Shown: piece by piece, positions 40,968-50,202 of the stretch
Layout of the letters: every line of letters begins with the position of its first letter
How positions within the stretch are numbered: the first letter of the stretch is position 1
Assembly (NCBI RefSeq): GCF_004519515.1
Contig: NZ_CP038145.1
Location: 1,461,001-1,525,000 of the forward strand
Direction of reading: 5' to 3'
From: Actinobacillus indolicus
Lineage (GTDB): Bacteria > Pseudomonadota > Gammaproteobacteria > Enterobacterales > Pasteurellaceae
Length of the DNA stretch: 64,000 nt
Position numbers and translations under genes: made by a program
The notes under the pieces: model-generated
The model's database searches: none
Told to the model about the DNA's origin: nothing
The model's input: only the letters and a program-made list of their open reading frames with translations

Positions 40968-43900
40968 ATGACAAAACTTTATGACGGCTCATTTGAGCGT
41001 GAAAACTGTGGGTTTGGCTTGATTGCCAATATAGATGGCGTGCAGAGCCACAAAGTGGTTCGTAATGGTATTTTAGGTTTATCTCGTATGCAGCACCGCG
41101 GGGCGATTTTGGCAGATGGCAAAACGGGGGATGGTTGCGGTCTTTCTTTGCAAATGCCAGAGAGCTTTTTTCGTGCGATTGCAGCGGAAAGTGGTTTTAC
41201 CTTGGCAAAAATTTTCGGTGTCGGGCAGATTTTTTTACCGCGAGATGAAGCTCTGGCAAAAGCCTATATTGAAATTATCAATGAAGAATTAACTCAAGAA
41301 ACCTTAGGTATTCCTGCGTGGCGTGATGTGCCGACCAATCCGTCTGTATTGGGATCCATTGCGTTGGCGGATATGCCAAGCATAAAACAGGTATTTATTA
41401 ATGCACCAAGCGGCTGGCGTGTACAGGATTTGCAACGCCGTTTGTTTGTGGCTCGTCGTCGTATTGAGAAACGTATTGATCACCCTGATTTCTACATTTG
41501 TAGTTTTTCCAATCAAACCATTGTCTATAAAGGCTTATGTATGCCGAAAGATTTGCCGAAATTCTATTTGGATTTGGCGGATCTGCGTATGCAGACGGCA
41601 ATTTGTTTATTCCACCAACGCTTTTCAACCAATACGCAACCGCGTTGGAAGTTGGCACAGCCGTTCCGTTATTTAGCTCATAACGGTGAGATCAATACAA
41701 TTTCGGGCAACCGGGCATGGGCGAGAGCGCGTGCTTACAAATACCGCACACCGTTAATTCCTGACCTACAAACCGCGGCACCGTTTGTTAATGAAACGGG
41801 CTCGGATTCTAGCTCGTTGGATAATATGTTAGAGCTGTTCGTCAGCGGTGGTATGGACTTGTTCCGTGCAATGCGTTTGCTTGTACCGCCGGCGTGGCAA
41901 CAAAACCCGGATATGAGTGACGATTTGCGTGCATTTTATGATTTCAACTCTATGCATATGGAGCCATGGGATGGCCCTGCGGGAATTGTTTTAACCGATG
42001 GTCGTTATGCCGCTTGTAACCTTGACCGTAATGGTTTACGCCCTGCGCGTTATGTGATTACGCAAGACCGTTTGATTACGATTGCCTCCGAAGTCGGTAT
42101 TTGGAATTACGCTCCCGATGAAGTCGTGGAAAAAGGACGTGTCGGTCCGGGGCAATTATTGGTGATTGATACCAAAAAAGGCAAATTATTGCATTCTGAT
42201 GAAATTGACAATGAAGTCCGTGCAAGACACCCTTACCGTGAGTGGTTAAACAAGCATGTTCAACGTTTAATTCCGTTTGAGCAACTGCCTGAAAACGAAG
42301 TGGGTGAAGCGTCACTGGATGAGTTACAACTCAAAGTGTATCAAAAGCAGTTCCTTTATGATAAGGAAGAGCTGGAAAATGTGATTCGTGTGTTGGGTGA
42401 AAGCGGACAGGAAGCGGTCGGTTCAATGGGTGATGATACGCCTTTTGCGGTGTTGAGCGAACGCCCTCGTGTGCTGTTTGATTATTTCCGTCAATACTTT
42501 GCTCAAGTCACGAACCCACCGATTGACCCATTGCGTGAAGCCCATGTGATGAGCCTTGCCACCAGTATCGGCCGTGAAATGAGCGTGTTCTTTGAAGCAG
42601 AAGGCATGTCGCATCGAGTGAATTTCAAATCGCCGATTTTGGTGTATTCCGATATGCAACAGATTTTGCGTTTGCCAGAAGAGCATTATAAACATACTGT
42701 ATTGGATGCGACCTTTAACCCTGATGAACTGAATTTAAAACAGGCGATAGAGCAGTTATGCGAACAGGCAAAACAAGCTGTGCGTGACAAAACCGTGTTG
42801 TTGATTGTGTCTGACCGTAATATCACGGCTGAACGCCAACCGATTCCAAGTGCCTTAGCGGTGGGGGCGTTGCAAACCTGTTTGGTAGAAGCGAACCTGC
42901 GTTGTGATACCAACATTTTGGTGGAAACCGCAGAAGCGCGCAATCCACATCATTTTGCGGTGTTAATCGGTTTAGGGGCAACAGCAGTTTATCCCTATCT
43001 TGCCTATGAAACCATTGCTGATTTGGTACAAAAAGGTGCGATTAGCAAACCACTGCGTGTGGCGATTGCTAATTTCCGCAACGGAATCAACAAAGGCTTA
43101 TACAAAATTATGTCGAAAATGGGCATTTCTTGTGTGTCGTCCTACCGTTGTGCCAGATTGTTTGAAGTGGTCGGCTTAAATAGTGATGTGACCAACCTTT
43201 GCTTCCCAGGTATCACCAGCCGTATCGAAGGGGCAAGTTTTGCAGATTTAGAGCAACAACAGACCGCTTGTCGTAAAAAAGCATGGAGAAATAGTCAGGA
43301 TATTGATATGGGCGGTTATCTTAAATATAAACCGCAAGGCGAATACCATGCCTATAATCCTGATGTAGTAAATACCTTACAGGCGGCAGTAAATACAGGC
43401 GATTACGAAAAATATAAAGCTTTCCGTGATGTGGTAAATAGCCGTCCGATTACCACTATCCGTGATATGTTACGTTTAAAAACTGAAGCGGGTAAAGCGA
43501 TTGAGCTTCATCGTGTTGAACCGGCGGAAAACTTATACAAACGCTTTGACAGTGCGGCAATGTCTATCGGTGCATTAAGCCCCGAAGCCCACGAAGCCTT
43601 AGCTGTGGCAATGAACCGCTTGGGGGGCTATTCCAACTCAGGTGAAGGCGGTGAAGATCCGAAACGTTATGGCACAGAAAAAGTGTCGAAAATCAAACAA
43701 GTGGCATCGGGTCGTTTTGGTGTTACCCCTGCTTACTTAATGAGTGCCGAAGTTATTCAAATCAAAGTGGCACAAGGGGCAAAACCAGGGGAAGGCGGTC
43801 AGTTACCAGGGGATAAAGTCACCCCATATATCGCCCAACTTCGCTATGCGGTTCCGGGTTCAACCTTGATTTCACCACCGCCACACCACGATATTTACTC

Positions 43901-45434
43901 GATTGAAGACTTGGCACAGTTGATTTTCGACTTAAAACAGATCAACCCGAAAGCCTTAATCTCAGTCAAACTCGTTTCCTTACCGGGTGTTGGTACGATT
44001 GCGACAGGTGTGGCAAAAGCCTATGCGGATTTAATCACCATTGCAGGCTATGATGGCGGTACGGGTGCAAGCCCATTAACCAGTGTGAAATACTGCGGTT
44101 CACCGTGGGAACTTGGCTTGGCAGAAGCTCAACAAGCCTTGGTGGAAAACAATCTACGTCATAAAGTTCGTTTACAAGTCGATGGCGGTTTAAAAACAGG
44201 TTTAGACATTGTGAAAGCGGCGATTTTAGGGGCAGAAAGTTTCGGTTTTGGTACAGCGCCAATGGTCGCATTAGGCTGTCGCTACCTACGTATCTGCCAC
44301 TTAAATAACTGTGCAACAGGCGTGGCAACACAAGACGATACTTTGCGTAATAAGCATTACCACGGCTTACCTGAAAAAGCGATGAACTACTTTAAATTTA
44401 TCGCCCAAGATGTGCGTGAAATTTTGGCAGAACTCGGTGTAGAGAAATTAACCGACTTAATCGGTCGCACCGACTTATTAGAAATCATCAATGGCAAAAC
44501 CGCAAAACAACAAGGTTTAGCCTTGGATAAATTGCTCTATTCGCCAAAAGTGCCAGACGGTAGTAGCCGTTTCTGCACCCAAGCCAACCCTGCTTTTGAC
44601 CAAGGTTTGTTGAATAAAGCGATTGTGGCACAAGCGCAAAATGCTTTTGAAAGCGGTTTGTCTGCCGACTTGGATTTCGACATCAGCAACTTAGACCGCT
44701 CTGTGGGGGCAACCCTTTCAGGCTTGGTGGCACAACGCTACGGCAACCGTGGCAATCCGTTGCAAACCTTCAACATCAACCTAAACGGCACCGCAGGACA
44801 AAGTTTTGGTGTTTGGTTAGCGGGTGGCGTGAACCTAAACTTAACCGGTGATGCTAACGACTATGTGGGTAAAGGTATGGCAGGCGGCCGCATTGTGATT
44901 AAACCACACAATGGCGTTGCCTTTAAAGCTGAGGATGCCACTATTGCAGGCAACACTTGCCTTTACGGTGCAACAGGGGGCGAACTCTTTGCATCAGGTC
45001 GTGCAGGTGAACGCTTTGCGGTGCGTAACTCAGGGGCGTTAGCGGTAGTTGAAGGTATCGGTGATAACGGCTGTGAATATATGACCGGCGGTGTCGTCAC
45101 TATTTTAGGTAAAACAGGTATCAACTTCGGTGCAGGTATGACGGGCGGCTTTGCCTATGTTTATGATGTAGACGGGAAATTTGCCAACCGTATCAACCCT
45201 GAATTAGTTGAGGGCTTAAGTATCAATGAGTTACCGACTCACCAAGAGCATCTGCGTGGTTTACTTTCCCGCCACGTTGAATTAACCCGCAGTGCGATTG
45301 GCGAACGTATCCTCGCCAACTGGGATGATTATGTCGGACGTTTTGTGTTAGTCAAACCGAAAGCGAATGACATTAACGCCCTGTTAGGACACAAACGCCG
45401 TACTGTGAATGAGTTGGGTGCTGTGGTGCAGTAA
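40968..45434 (+). CDS. gltB: Glutamate synthase (NADPH) large subunit
   Basis: A 1488-residue GltB; with GltD it makes two glutamates from glutamine and 2-oxoglutarate. The class II amidotransferase nucleophile is C14 (ENCGFGLIANIDG) and would be exposed by removing a short propeptide. Then the central domain, the FMN/3Fe-4S synthase domain (GGYSNSGEGGEDPKRYGTEK; Cys-rich CRYLRICHLNNCATG), and the C-terminal GXGXG beta-helix (GGRIVIKPHNG, GGVVTILGKTGINFGAGMTGG). The ATG at 40,968 is chosen over GTG at 40,959 because TAGGA sits too close to the latter. An uptake sequence lies inside (about 43,262). Confidence 0.97.
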   Translation: MTKLYDGSFERENCGFGLIANIDGVQSHKVVRNGILGLSRMQHRGAILADGKTGDGCGLSLQMPESFFRAIAAESGFTLAKIFGVGQIFLPRDEALAKAYIEIINEELTQETLGIPAWRDVPTNPSVLGSIALADMPSIKQVFINAPSGWRVQDLQRRLFVARRRIEKRIDHPDFYICSFSNQTIVYKGLCMPKDLPKFYLDLADLRMQTAICLFHQRFSTNTQPRWKLAQPFRYLAHNGEINTISGNRAWARARAYKYRTPLIPDLQTAAPFVNETGSDSSSLDNMLELFVSGGMDLFRAMRLLVPPAWQQNPDMSDDLRAFYDFNSMHMEPWDGPAGIVLTDGRYAACNLDRNGLRPARYVITQDRLITIASEVGIWNYAPDEVVEKGRVGPGQLLVIDTKKGKLLHSDEIDNEVRARHPYREWLNKHVQRLIPFEQLPENEVGEASLDELQLKVYQKQFLYDKEELENVIRVLGESGQEAVGSMGDDTPFAVLSERPRVLFDYFRQYFAQVTNPPIDPLREAHVMSLATSIGREMSVFFEAEGMSHRVNFKSPILVYSDMQQILRLPEEHYKHTVLDATFNPDELNLKQAIEQLCEQAKQAVRDKTVLLIVSDRNITAERQPIPSALAVGALQTCLVEANLRCDTNILVETAEARNPHHFAVLIGLGATAVYPYLAYETIADLVQKGAISKPLRVAIANFRNGINKGLYKIMSKMGISCVSSYRCARLFEVVGLNSDVTNLCFPGITSRIEGASFADLEQQQTACRKKAWRNSQDIDMGGYLKYKPQGEYHAYNPDVVNTLQAAVNTGDYEKYKAFRDVVNSRPITTIRDMLRLKTEAGKAIELHRVEPAENLYKRFDSAAMSIGALSPEAHEALAVAMNRLGGYSNSGEGGEDPKRYGTEKVSKIKQVASGRFGVTPAYLMSAEVIQIKVAQGAKPGEGGQLPGDKVTPYIAQLRYAVPGSTLISPPPHHDIYSIEDLAQLIFDLKQINPKALISVKLVSLPGVGTIATGVAKAYADLITIAGYDGGTGASPLTSVKYCGSPWELGLAEAQQALVENNLRHKVRLQVDGGLKTGLDIVKAAILGAESFGFGTAPMVALGCRYLRICHLNNCATGVATQDDTLRNKHYHGLPEKAMNYFKFIAQDVREILAELGVEKLTDLIGRTDLLEIINGKTAKQQGLALDKLLYSPKVPDGSSRFCTQANPAFDQGLLNKAIVAQAQNAFESGLSADLDFDISNLDRSVGATLSGLVAQRYGNRGNPLQTFNINLNGTAGQSFGVWLAGGVNLNLTGDANDYVGKGMAGGRIVIKPHNGVAFKAEDATIAGNTCLYGATGGELFASGRAGERFAVRNSGALAVVEGIGDNGCEYMTGGVVTILGKTGINFGAGMTGGFAYVYDVDGKFANRINPELVEGLSINELPTHQEHLRGLLSRHVELTRSAIGERILANWDDYVGRFVLVKPKANDINALLGHKRRTVNELGAVVQ

Positions 45435-45464
45435 TATAAAAGTGATTACCAAAAGGATAATAAA

Positions 45465-46892
45465 ATGAGCCGAGATAATGTTTACCAATTTATTGATTTA
45501 CCCCGTGTTGATCCGTCAAAGATTCCATTACACAGCCGTAAAACCGAATTTATTGAGATCTATCAGATTTTTAGTGATGCACAAGCAGAATCACAATCTG
45601 ACCGCTGTTTAGAGTGCGGCAATCCCTACTGCCAACATAAATGCCCGTTACACAACAATATTCCCAACTGGCTACGTTTAGCAAAAGAAGGACGCATTAT
45701 TGATGCCGCCGAGTTAGCTCACAGCACCAATAGCTTGCCGGAAGTCTGCGGACGCGTTTGCCCTCAAGACCGCTTGTGTGAAGGTTCTTGCACTTTAAAT
45801 GCGGAATTCGGTGCAGTCACTATCGGTAATGTTGAAAAATACATCACCGAAAAAGCCTTTGAAATGGGCTGGCGACCAAGCGTGAAAAATGTACCGAAAG
45901 CCAATAAAAAAGTGGCGGTTATCGGCGCAGGCCCTGCCGGTTTAGGCTGTGCCGATGTATTGATCCGCAACGGTGTTGATGTTGTCGTGTATGAACGCCA
46001 ACAAGAAATCGGGGGCTTGCTCACGTTCGGGATTCCGTCATTTAAATTGGAAAAAAATGTGATGAGCCGTCGCCGTGAGATTTTTAGTGAAATGGGCATT
46101 GAGTTTAAACTGGGTGTAGAAATCGGCAAAGATATCAGCCTTGACGATTTGGTGGCTCAATATGATGCCGTTTTCTTGGGTGTTGGCACCTATCAAGGTA
46201 TGAAAGCCAACATTCCAAACGAACAAGCACAAGGCGTATATTCCGCTCTGCCATTTTTGATCGGCAATACACAACATTTGCTTGGCTTTGATGCCCCTGA
46301 TTACGTGTCTATGGCGGACAAACGTGTCGTGGTACTTGGCGGTGGCGATACTGCAATGGACTGTGTGCGTACTTCGGTACGTCAAGGCGCGGCAGAAGTC
46401 ACCTGCGTCTATCGTCGTGATGCCGCCAATATGCCGGGCAGCCGTAAGGAATACAGCAATGCCAAAGAAGAGGGTGTCGAGTTCCAATTCAACGCACAAC
46501 CGGTGGAAATTGAAGCCGAACCGGTCGCGGTTGAAACCGATCATTCAGGCAAAGTGACGGGAATTAAAATCGTCAAAACCCAACTGGGTGAACCTGATGC
46601 GAATGGTCGTCGTCAAGCCGAAATCATTGAAGGCAGTGAGGAAGTGATTCCTTGTGATGCCGTTATCATCGCCTTCGGCTTCGCCCCACACGAAATGCCT
46701 TGGCTTGCCTCAATCGGTGTCACCACAGACAAACGTGGCAGAATTGCAACAACTGGCGAACTTAAACAACAAACTGCTAATCCAAAAGTCTTTGCTGGTG
46801 GTGATATTACCCGTGGTTCAGACCTTGTGGTTACCGCTGTTGCTGAAGGGCGTGATGCAGCACAGAGCATTATGGAGTATTTAGAAGTGTAG
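45465..46892 (+). CDS. gltD: Glutamate synthase (NADPH) small subunit
   Basis: A 475-residue FAD- and iron-sulfur-containing subunit that passes electrons from NADPH to GltB. N-terminal 4Fe-4S Cys sets CLECGNPYCQHKCPLHNNIP (about 47-66) and VCGRVCPQDRLCEGSC (about 93-108); FAD motif VAVIGAGPAGLGCA (about 149-162); NADPH motif VVVLGGGDTAMDC (about 289-301). Starts 30 bases after gltB with ribosome site AAGGA; same operon. Internal uptake sequence near 45,770. Confidence 0.97.
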   Translation: MSRDNVYQFIDLPRVDPSKIPLHSRKTEFIEIYQIFSDAQAESQSDRCLECGNPYCQHKCPLHNNIPNWLRLAKEGRIIDAAELAHSTNSLPEVCGRVCPQDRLCEGSCTLNAEFGAVTIGNVEKYITEKAFEMGWRPSVKNVPKANKKVAVIGAGPAGLGCADVLIRNGVDVVVYERQQEIGGLLTFGIPSFKLEKNVMSRRREIFSEMGIEFKLGVEIGKDISLDDLVAQYDAVFLGVGTYQGMKANIPNEQAQGVYSALPFLIGNTQHLLGFDAPDYVSMADKRVVVLGGGDTAMDCVRTSVRQGAAEVTCVYRRDAANMPGSRKEYSNAKEEGVEFQFNAQPVEIEAEPVAVETDHSGKVTGIKIVKTQLGEPDANGRRQAEIIEGSEEVIPCDAVIIAFGFAPHEMPWLASIGVTTDKRGRIATTGELKQQTANPKVFAGGDITRGSDLVVTAVAEGRDAAQSIMEYLEV

Positions 46893-46895
46893 TAG

Positions 46896-46955
46896 ATCAA
46901 GCGGTCAGATTTGATGAAAATTTTGCAAAATTTATCTCTGATCTGCCCGCTTGTT
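46896..46955. repeat. Opposed uptake sequences after gltD
   Basis: ATCAAGCGGTCAGAT (46,896-46,910) faces ATCTGCCCGCTTGTT (46,941-46,955). The arms can pair, with one mismatch, as a terminator-like hairpin just after the gltBD operon. Confidence 0.65.
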
Positions 46956-47069
46956 ATTTTATTGAGAATAACTCGCATTTGTAAAAGTTTGTAAATGAAC
47001 TTGTTTATTTAGGTGAGAATTATTATCATCTAACTACTTCAAAAATAATAGGTAATCACTCCAATTCTT

Positions 47070-47105
47070 ACGCCTCATTCCCCCACAAAATGAGGCGTTT
47101 TTTTT
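47070..47105 (+). terminator. Strong terminator before tyrS
   Basis: 10-bp stem ACGCCTCATT / AATGAGGCGT with a 9-base loop, then eight T. No gene was seen between gltD and this hairpin, so it is a second terminator for gltBD or ends a short transcript. Confidence 0.85.
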
Positions 47106-47170
47106 CGCCTTTTTTCTTCGTTCTCCGCTATAATAGCCAGTATTTTTCGCATATAGTAAAAGGAATAATG

Positions 47171-48361
47171 ATGACACAATCTATTGAAACCGTTCTCGCT
47201 GAACTTAAACGTGGCGTAGAAGATGTTTATTCAGAAGCAGATTTAATTGAGAAATTAAAAGAAAATCGTCCGTTACGCGTAAAACTTGGGGCAGATCCGA
47301 CCGCTCCAGATATTCACTTAGGGCATACAGTCGTATTAAATAAACTTCGCCAATTCCAAAATTTTGGTCACGAAGTGATTTTCTTAATTGGTGACTTTAC
47401 GGCAACAGTGGGCGATCCATCAGGTAAAAATACAACTCGTCCGCCACTTTCTCGTGAAGATGTACTACGCAACGCTGAAACTTATAAAGAGCAGATCTAT
47501 AAAATTTTAGATCCACAAAAAACCCGTATTGTGTTTAACTCTGATTGGTTAGGCAAATTGGGTACGGTTGGTATGATTCGTTTAGCATCAAACTACACGG
47601 TGGCTCGTATGTTAGAGCGCGATGACTTCAAAAAACGTTTTGCTAACAACCAATCTATTGCCATTCACGAATTTATCTACCCATTATTGCAAGGTCACGA
47701 CTCTGTGGCATTAGAGGCAGATATTGAGCTTGGCGGTACAGACCAAACCTTTAACTTATTGATTGGTCGTGAGTTACAAAAAGCAGCTGGGCAGAAGCCA
47801 CAGGTCGCCATGACATTACCACTGCTTGTTGGTTTAGACGGCGAGAAAAAAATGTCGAAATCACTCGGTAACTATATCGGCGTTACCGAAGCACCAAACG
47901 AAATGTTCGGCAAAATTATGTCGATTTCTGATGAATTAATGTGGGATTGGTACAACTTACTTTCATTCCGCCCATTAACTGAAATTGCACAGTTAAAAGC
48001 CGATGTAGATGCAGGCAAAAACCCACGTGATGTGAAAATTTTATTGGCGAAAGAGATTATCGCTCGTTTCCATTCTGAAGCAGATGCAGATGCGGCGGAA
48101 CAAGAGTTTATCAACCGCTTCCAAAAAGGTGCAATGCCAGATGAAATGCCTGAATTTACCTTTGAAGGTGAAATCGGTTTAGCAGCATTATTAAAAGAGG
48201 CTGGCTTAGTGCCTTCAACATCAGAAGCAATCCGTTCTGCACAACAAGGTGGCGTGAAAATTGACGGCGAAAAAGTGGATGATGTGAAACAAAATGCACA
48301 GAAAGGGACTTTTGTTTACCAAGTTGGTAAACGTAAGTTTGCGAGAGTGACTGTGAAATAA
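47171..48361 (+). CDS. tyrS: Tyrosyl-tRNA synthetase
   Basis: A 396-residue class I TyrRS. HIGH motif as HLGHTVVLNKLRQFQ (about 45-59) and KMSKS as KKMSKSLGN (about 225-233); C-terminal S4 RNA-binding domain (about 335-396: GLVPSTSEAIRSAQQGGVKIDG). ATG at 47,171 is preferred over ATG at 47,168 because AGGA then has a six-base spacing. It is followed by a hairpin that looks like a decayed IS end. Confidence 0.97.
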   Translation: MTQSIETVLAELKRGVEDVYSEADLIEKLKENRPLRVKLGADPTAPDIHLGHTVVLNKLRQFQNFGHEVIFLIGDFTATVGDPSGKNTTRPPLSREDVLRNAETYKEQIYKILDPQKTRIVFNSDWLGKLGTVGMIRLASNYTVARMLERDDFKKRFANNQSIAIHEFIYPLLQGHDSVALEADIELGGTDQTFNLLIGRELQKAAGQKPQVAMTLPLLVGLDGEKKMSKSLGNYIGVTEAPNEMFGKIMSISDELMWDWYNLLSFRPLTEIAQLKADVDAGKNPRDVKILLAKEIIARFHSEADADAAEQEFINRFQKGAMPDEMPEFTFEGEIGLAALLKEAGLVPSTSEAIRSAQQGGVKIDGEKVDDVKQNAQKGTFVYQVGKRKFARVTVK

Positions 48362-48368
48362 TTAAATA

Positions 48369-48427
48369 GACATCATAGACAACATGGTTGCTAATGGATA
48401 TTTTCAAGTATCCTTAGCAACTTTTTT
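48369..48427 (+). terminator. tyrS terminator derived from an IS end
   Basis: 48,369-48,394 matches the 26-base terminal repeat of the IS at 51 kb at 22 positions. GTTGCTAA-T-GGATA (48,387-48,400) pairs with TATCC-TTAGCAAC (48,409-48,421), followed by six T, so it is a good terminator. Its reverse complement aligns throughout with the IS right-end hairpin at 52,034-52,077, which means it is a solo IS right end. Confidence 0.8.
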
Positions 48428-48514
48428 ACTCAAAATATCTTTTATAAACACAGCGCTCTTCCATTCACTCTATGATATGAATGAGAAATTCGTACCCGAT
48501 TAATAGGGGGATTG

Positions 48515-49207
48515 TTATTGCAAATCAAATAACAAAAATTCCACATCATTATGAGCTGTCAATTCTAAGGCGCTTTCCTGACGAATACCTAACGCATCAC
48601 TCCCTGATAGGCTTAAATCATTAACTGTTAAATTTCCTCGGACAACTTGTAGCCAATAATTTCGGTTCTTATCTAAGGTAATGTTTTCTGAGTGATTATT
48701 GGAATATTGATAACGCCATAATTTCATATCTTGATAGATTTTAAAGGAGTTTTCCTCCGCATCTGGCGATAGAATCAATGTCGCACCTTTCTTATCTTCA
48801 AATTTGCCTTGTGCATAGTGCGGTTGAATATTTTTCTGATTTGGAATAATCCATATCTGGTAAAGATGTAACGTTTCATCATGACTTGGATTTATTTCAG
48901 AATGATAAATACCTGAGCCCGCAGACATAATTTGAAATTCACCTGCATGAACCTCCGTTTGATTTCCCATGCTATCCTTATGCGCTACGCGTCCATTAAG
49001 TACATAAGTCAAAATTTCCATATCTTTGTGAGGATGCATTCCAAAGCCATTATCTGCAGCGATAAAATCTTCATTGATTACGCGTAAATGGGAAAAGTAG
49101 ATATATTTTGGATCATAATAATTGGCAAAAGAGAAGGTGTGGTAGCTTTCTAACCAATCAAAAGAGCCATCACCTCGTTCATGTGCTTTACGTAGTTGTA
49201 TCATCAT
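48515..49207 (-). CDS. yhhW: Pirin-family quercetinase-like protein
   Basis: A 230-residue bicupin of the pirin family, close to E. coli YhhW. The metal ligands are in the N-terminal cupin: GMHPHKDMEILTYVLNG (HPHKDME, His-His-Glu) and SGIYHSEINPS (His plus Glu). E. coli YhhW oxidises quercetin in vitro; the physiological role is unknown. Two adjacent ATG codons (49,207 and 49,204) fit the AAGGAGT ribosome site. Divergent from yhhQ. Confidence 0.9.
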   Translation of the reverse strand: MMIQLRKAHERGDGSFDWLESYHTFSFANYYDPKYIYFSHLRVINEDFIAADNGFGMHPHKDMEILTYVLNGRVAHKDSMGNQTEVHAGEFQIMSAGSGIYHSEINPSHDETLHLYQIWIIPNQKNIQPHYAQGKFEDKKGATLILSPDAEENSFKIYQDMKLWRYQYSNNHSENITLDKNRNYWLQVVRGNLTVNDLSLSGSDALGIRQESALELTAHNDVEFLLFDLQ

Positions 49208-49357
49208 TTACTCCTTATTGTTTTGTTGGATAAAGTTTACGTGATTTATCTCTAAGATAAAGTAAGGGATTGTAGATAAATTATTTACTTAAAAGAGATA
49301 ATCGTAAATTCACTTGATCTTTTCTAGCGGAACAGTATCATTTCGCCTCTTTTTTAC

Positions 49358-49407
49358 TGTTGGGTTCCCTCACCCCAATTCATACCACTTAAACAAAAAG
49401 GAACAAT
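49358..49407 (+). promoter_or_regulatory. Probable preQ1-I riboswitch before yhhQ
   Basis: Stem P1 TTGGG (49,360-49,364) / CCCAA (49,374-49,378) closes a loop TTCCCTCAC; the core GGTTC...CACCC is the preQ1-I signature. An A-rich tail (TTAAACAAAAAGGAA) follows, and loop TTCC can pair with GGAA (49,400-49,403), which is the yhhQ ribosome site. Ligand binding would hide the ribosome site and shut down translation. The linker between P1 and the A-rich tail is longer than usual. Confidence 0.75.
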
Positions 49408-50082
49408 ATGAACGTTATTGACTACTTTTCTGACGAGCAGAAACGTCGCTCGTTGTTGCTACTTGCACTTTTCCACATTTTTATCATTACAATCAGTAAC
49501 TATTTAGTTCAGATTGCTTTTGAAATCCCTATTCCATTTACGGATAGCCGAATACCAACGACTTGGGGCACTTTTACTTTCCCCTTTATCTTTCTTGCGA
49601 CAGATTTAACCGTTAGAGTATTTGGCGCACCACTTGCCCGTAAAATTATTTTAGCGGTCATGTTTCCCGCACTGATTGTGAGCTACGTGATTTCGGTGAT
49701 TTTCTTTGAAGGACAATTTCAAGGCTTTGCTACGTTAGCGGAGTTTAATACTTTTGTATTCCGTATCGCATTGGCGAGCTTTGCTGGCTATGTCGTTGGG
49801 CAGTTAATGGATATTTTTGTATTTAACCGATTACGTCAAGGGAAAACATGGTGGCTTGCTCCTGCGAGTTCTACTATCTTCGGTAGCCTTATTGATACCT
49901 TTGTCTTTTTTGCCGTTGCTTTCTATAAAAGTAGCGATGAATATATGGCGGAGCATTGGTTTACGATTAGTACTGTGGATTATGCCTTTAAACTTTTTGT
50001 GAGTTTATTACTTTTCCTCCCACTTTATGGATTATTGCTGAATTTCTTAATCAAAAAGCTGAATTTAGCCATTCAATCATAA
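49408..50082 (+). CDS. yhhQ: YhhQ-family preQ0/preQ1 (queuosine precursor) transporter
   Basis: A 224-residue VUT-family membrane protein with about six helices. Family signatures: the N-terminal HIFIITISNYLVQ, GTFTFPFIFLATDLTVRVFGAPLAR (about 54-78) and PASSTIFGSLIDTFVFFAVAF (about 151-171). E. coli YhhQ imports 7-cyano-7-deazaguanine for tRNA queuosine. The probable preQ1 riboswitch immediately upstream supports the assignment. Monocistronic. Confidence 0.92.
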   Translation: MNVIDYFSDEQKRRSLLLLALFHIFIITISNYLVQIAFEIPIPFTDSRIPTTWGTFTFPFIFLATDLTVRVFGAPLARKIILAVMFPALIVSYVISVIFFEGQFQGFATLAEFNTFVFRIALASFAGYVVGQLMDIFVFNRLRQGKTWWLAPASSTIFGSLIDTFVFFAVAFYKSSDEYMAEHWFTISTVDYAFKLFVSLLLFLPLYGLLLNFLIKKLNLAIQS

Positions 50083-50085
50083 TGT

Positions 50086-50132
50086 ACAAGTGGTTAGTTT
50101 TGGTAAAAAATTTGCAAAAACTAACCGCTTGT
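50086..50132. terminator. Paired uptake-sequence hairpin after yhhQ
   Basis: ACAAGTGGTTAGTTTT (50,086-50,101) pairs with AAAACTAACCGCTTGT (50,117-50,132), 16 bp with one G-T pair and a 15-base loop. Opposed uptake sequences acting as the yhhQ terminator. Confidence 0.75.
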
Positions 50133-50202
50133 TGATCTGTCGTGAATTATCTTGCCAAAGAGAGTATAATCTTTTCGATATTAATTTTAATGAGATGTAA
50201 AA

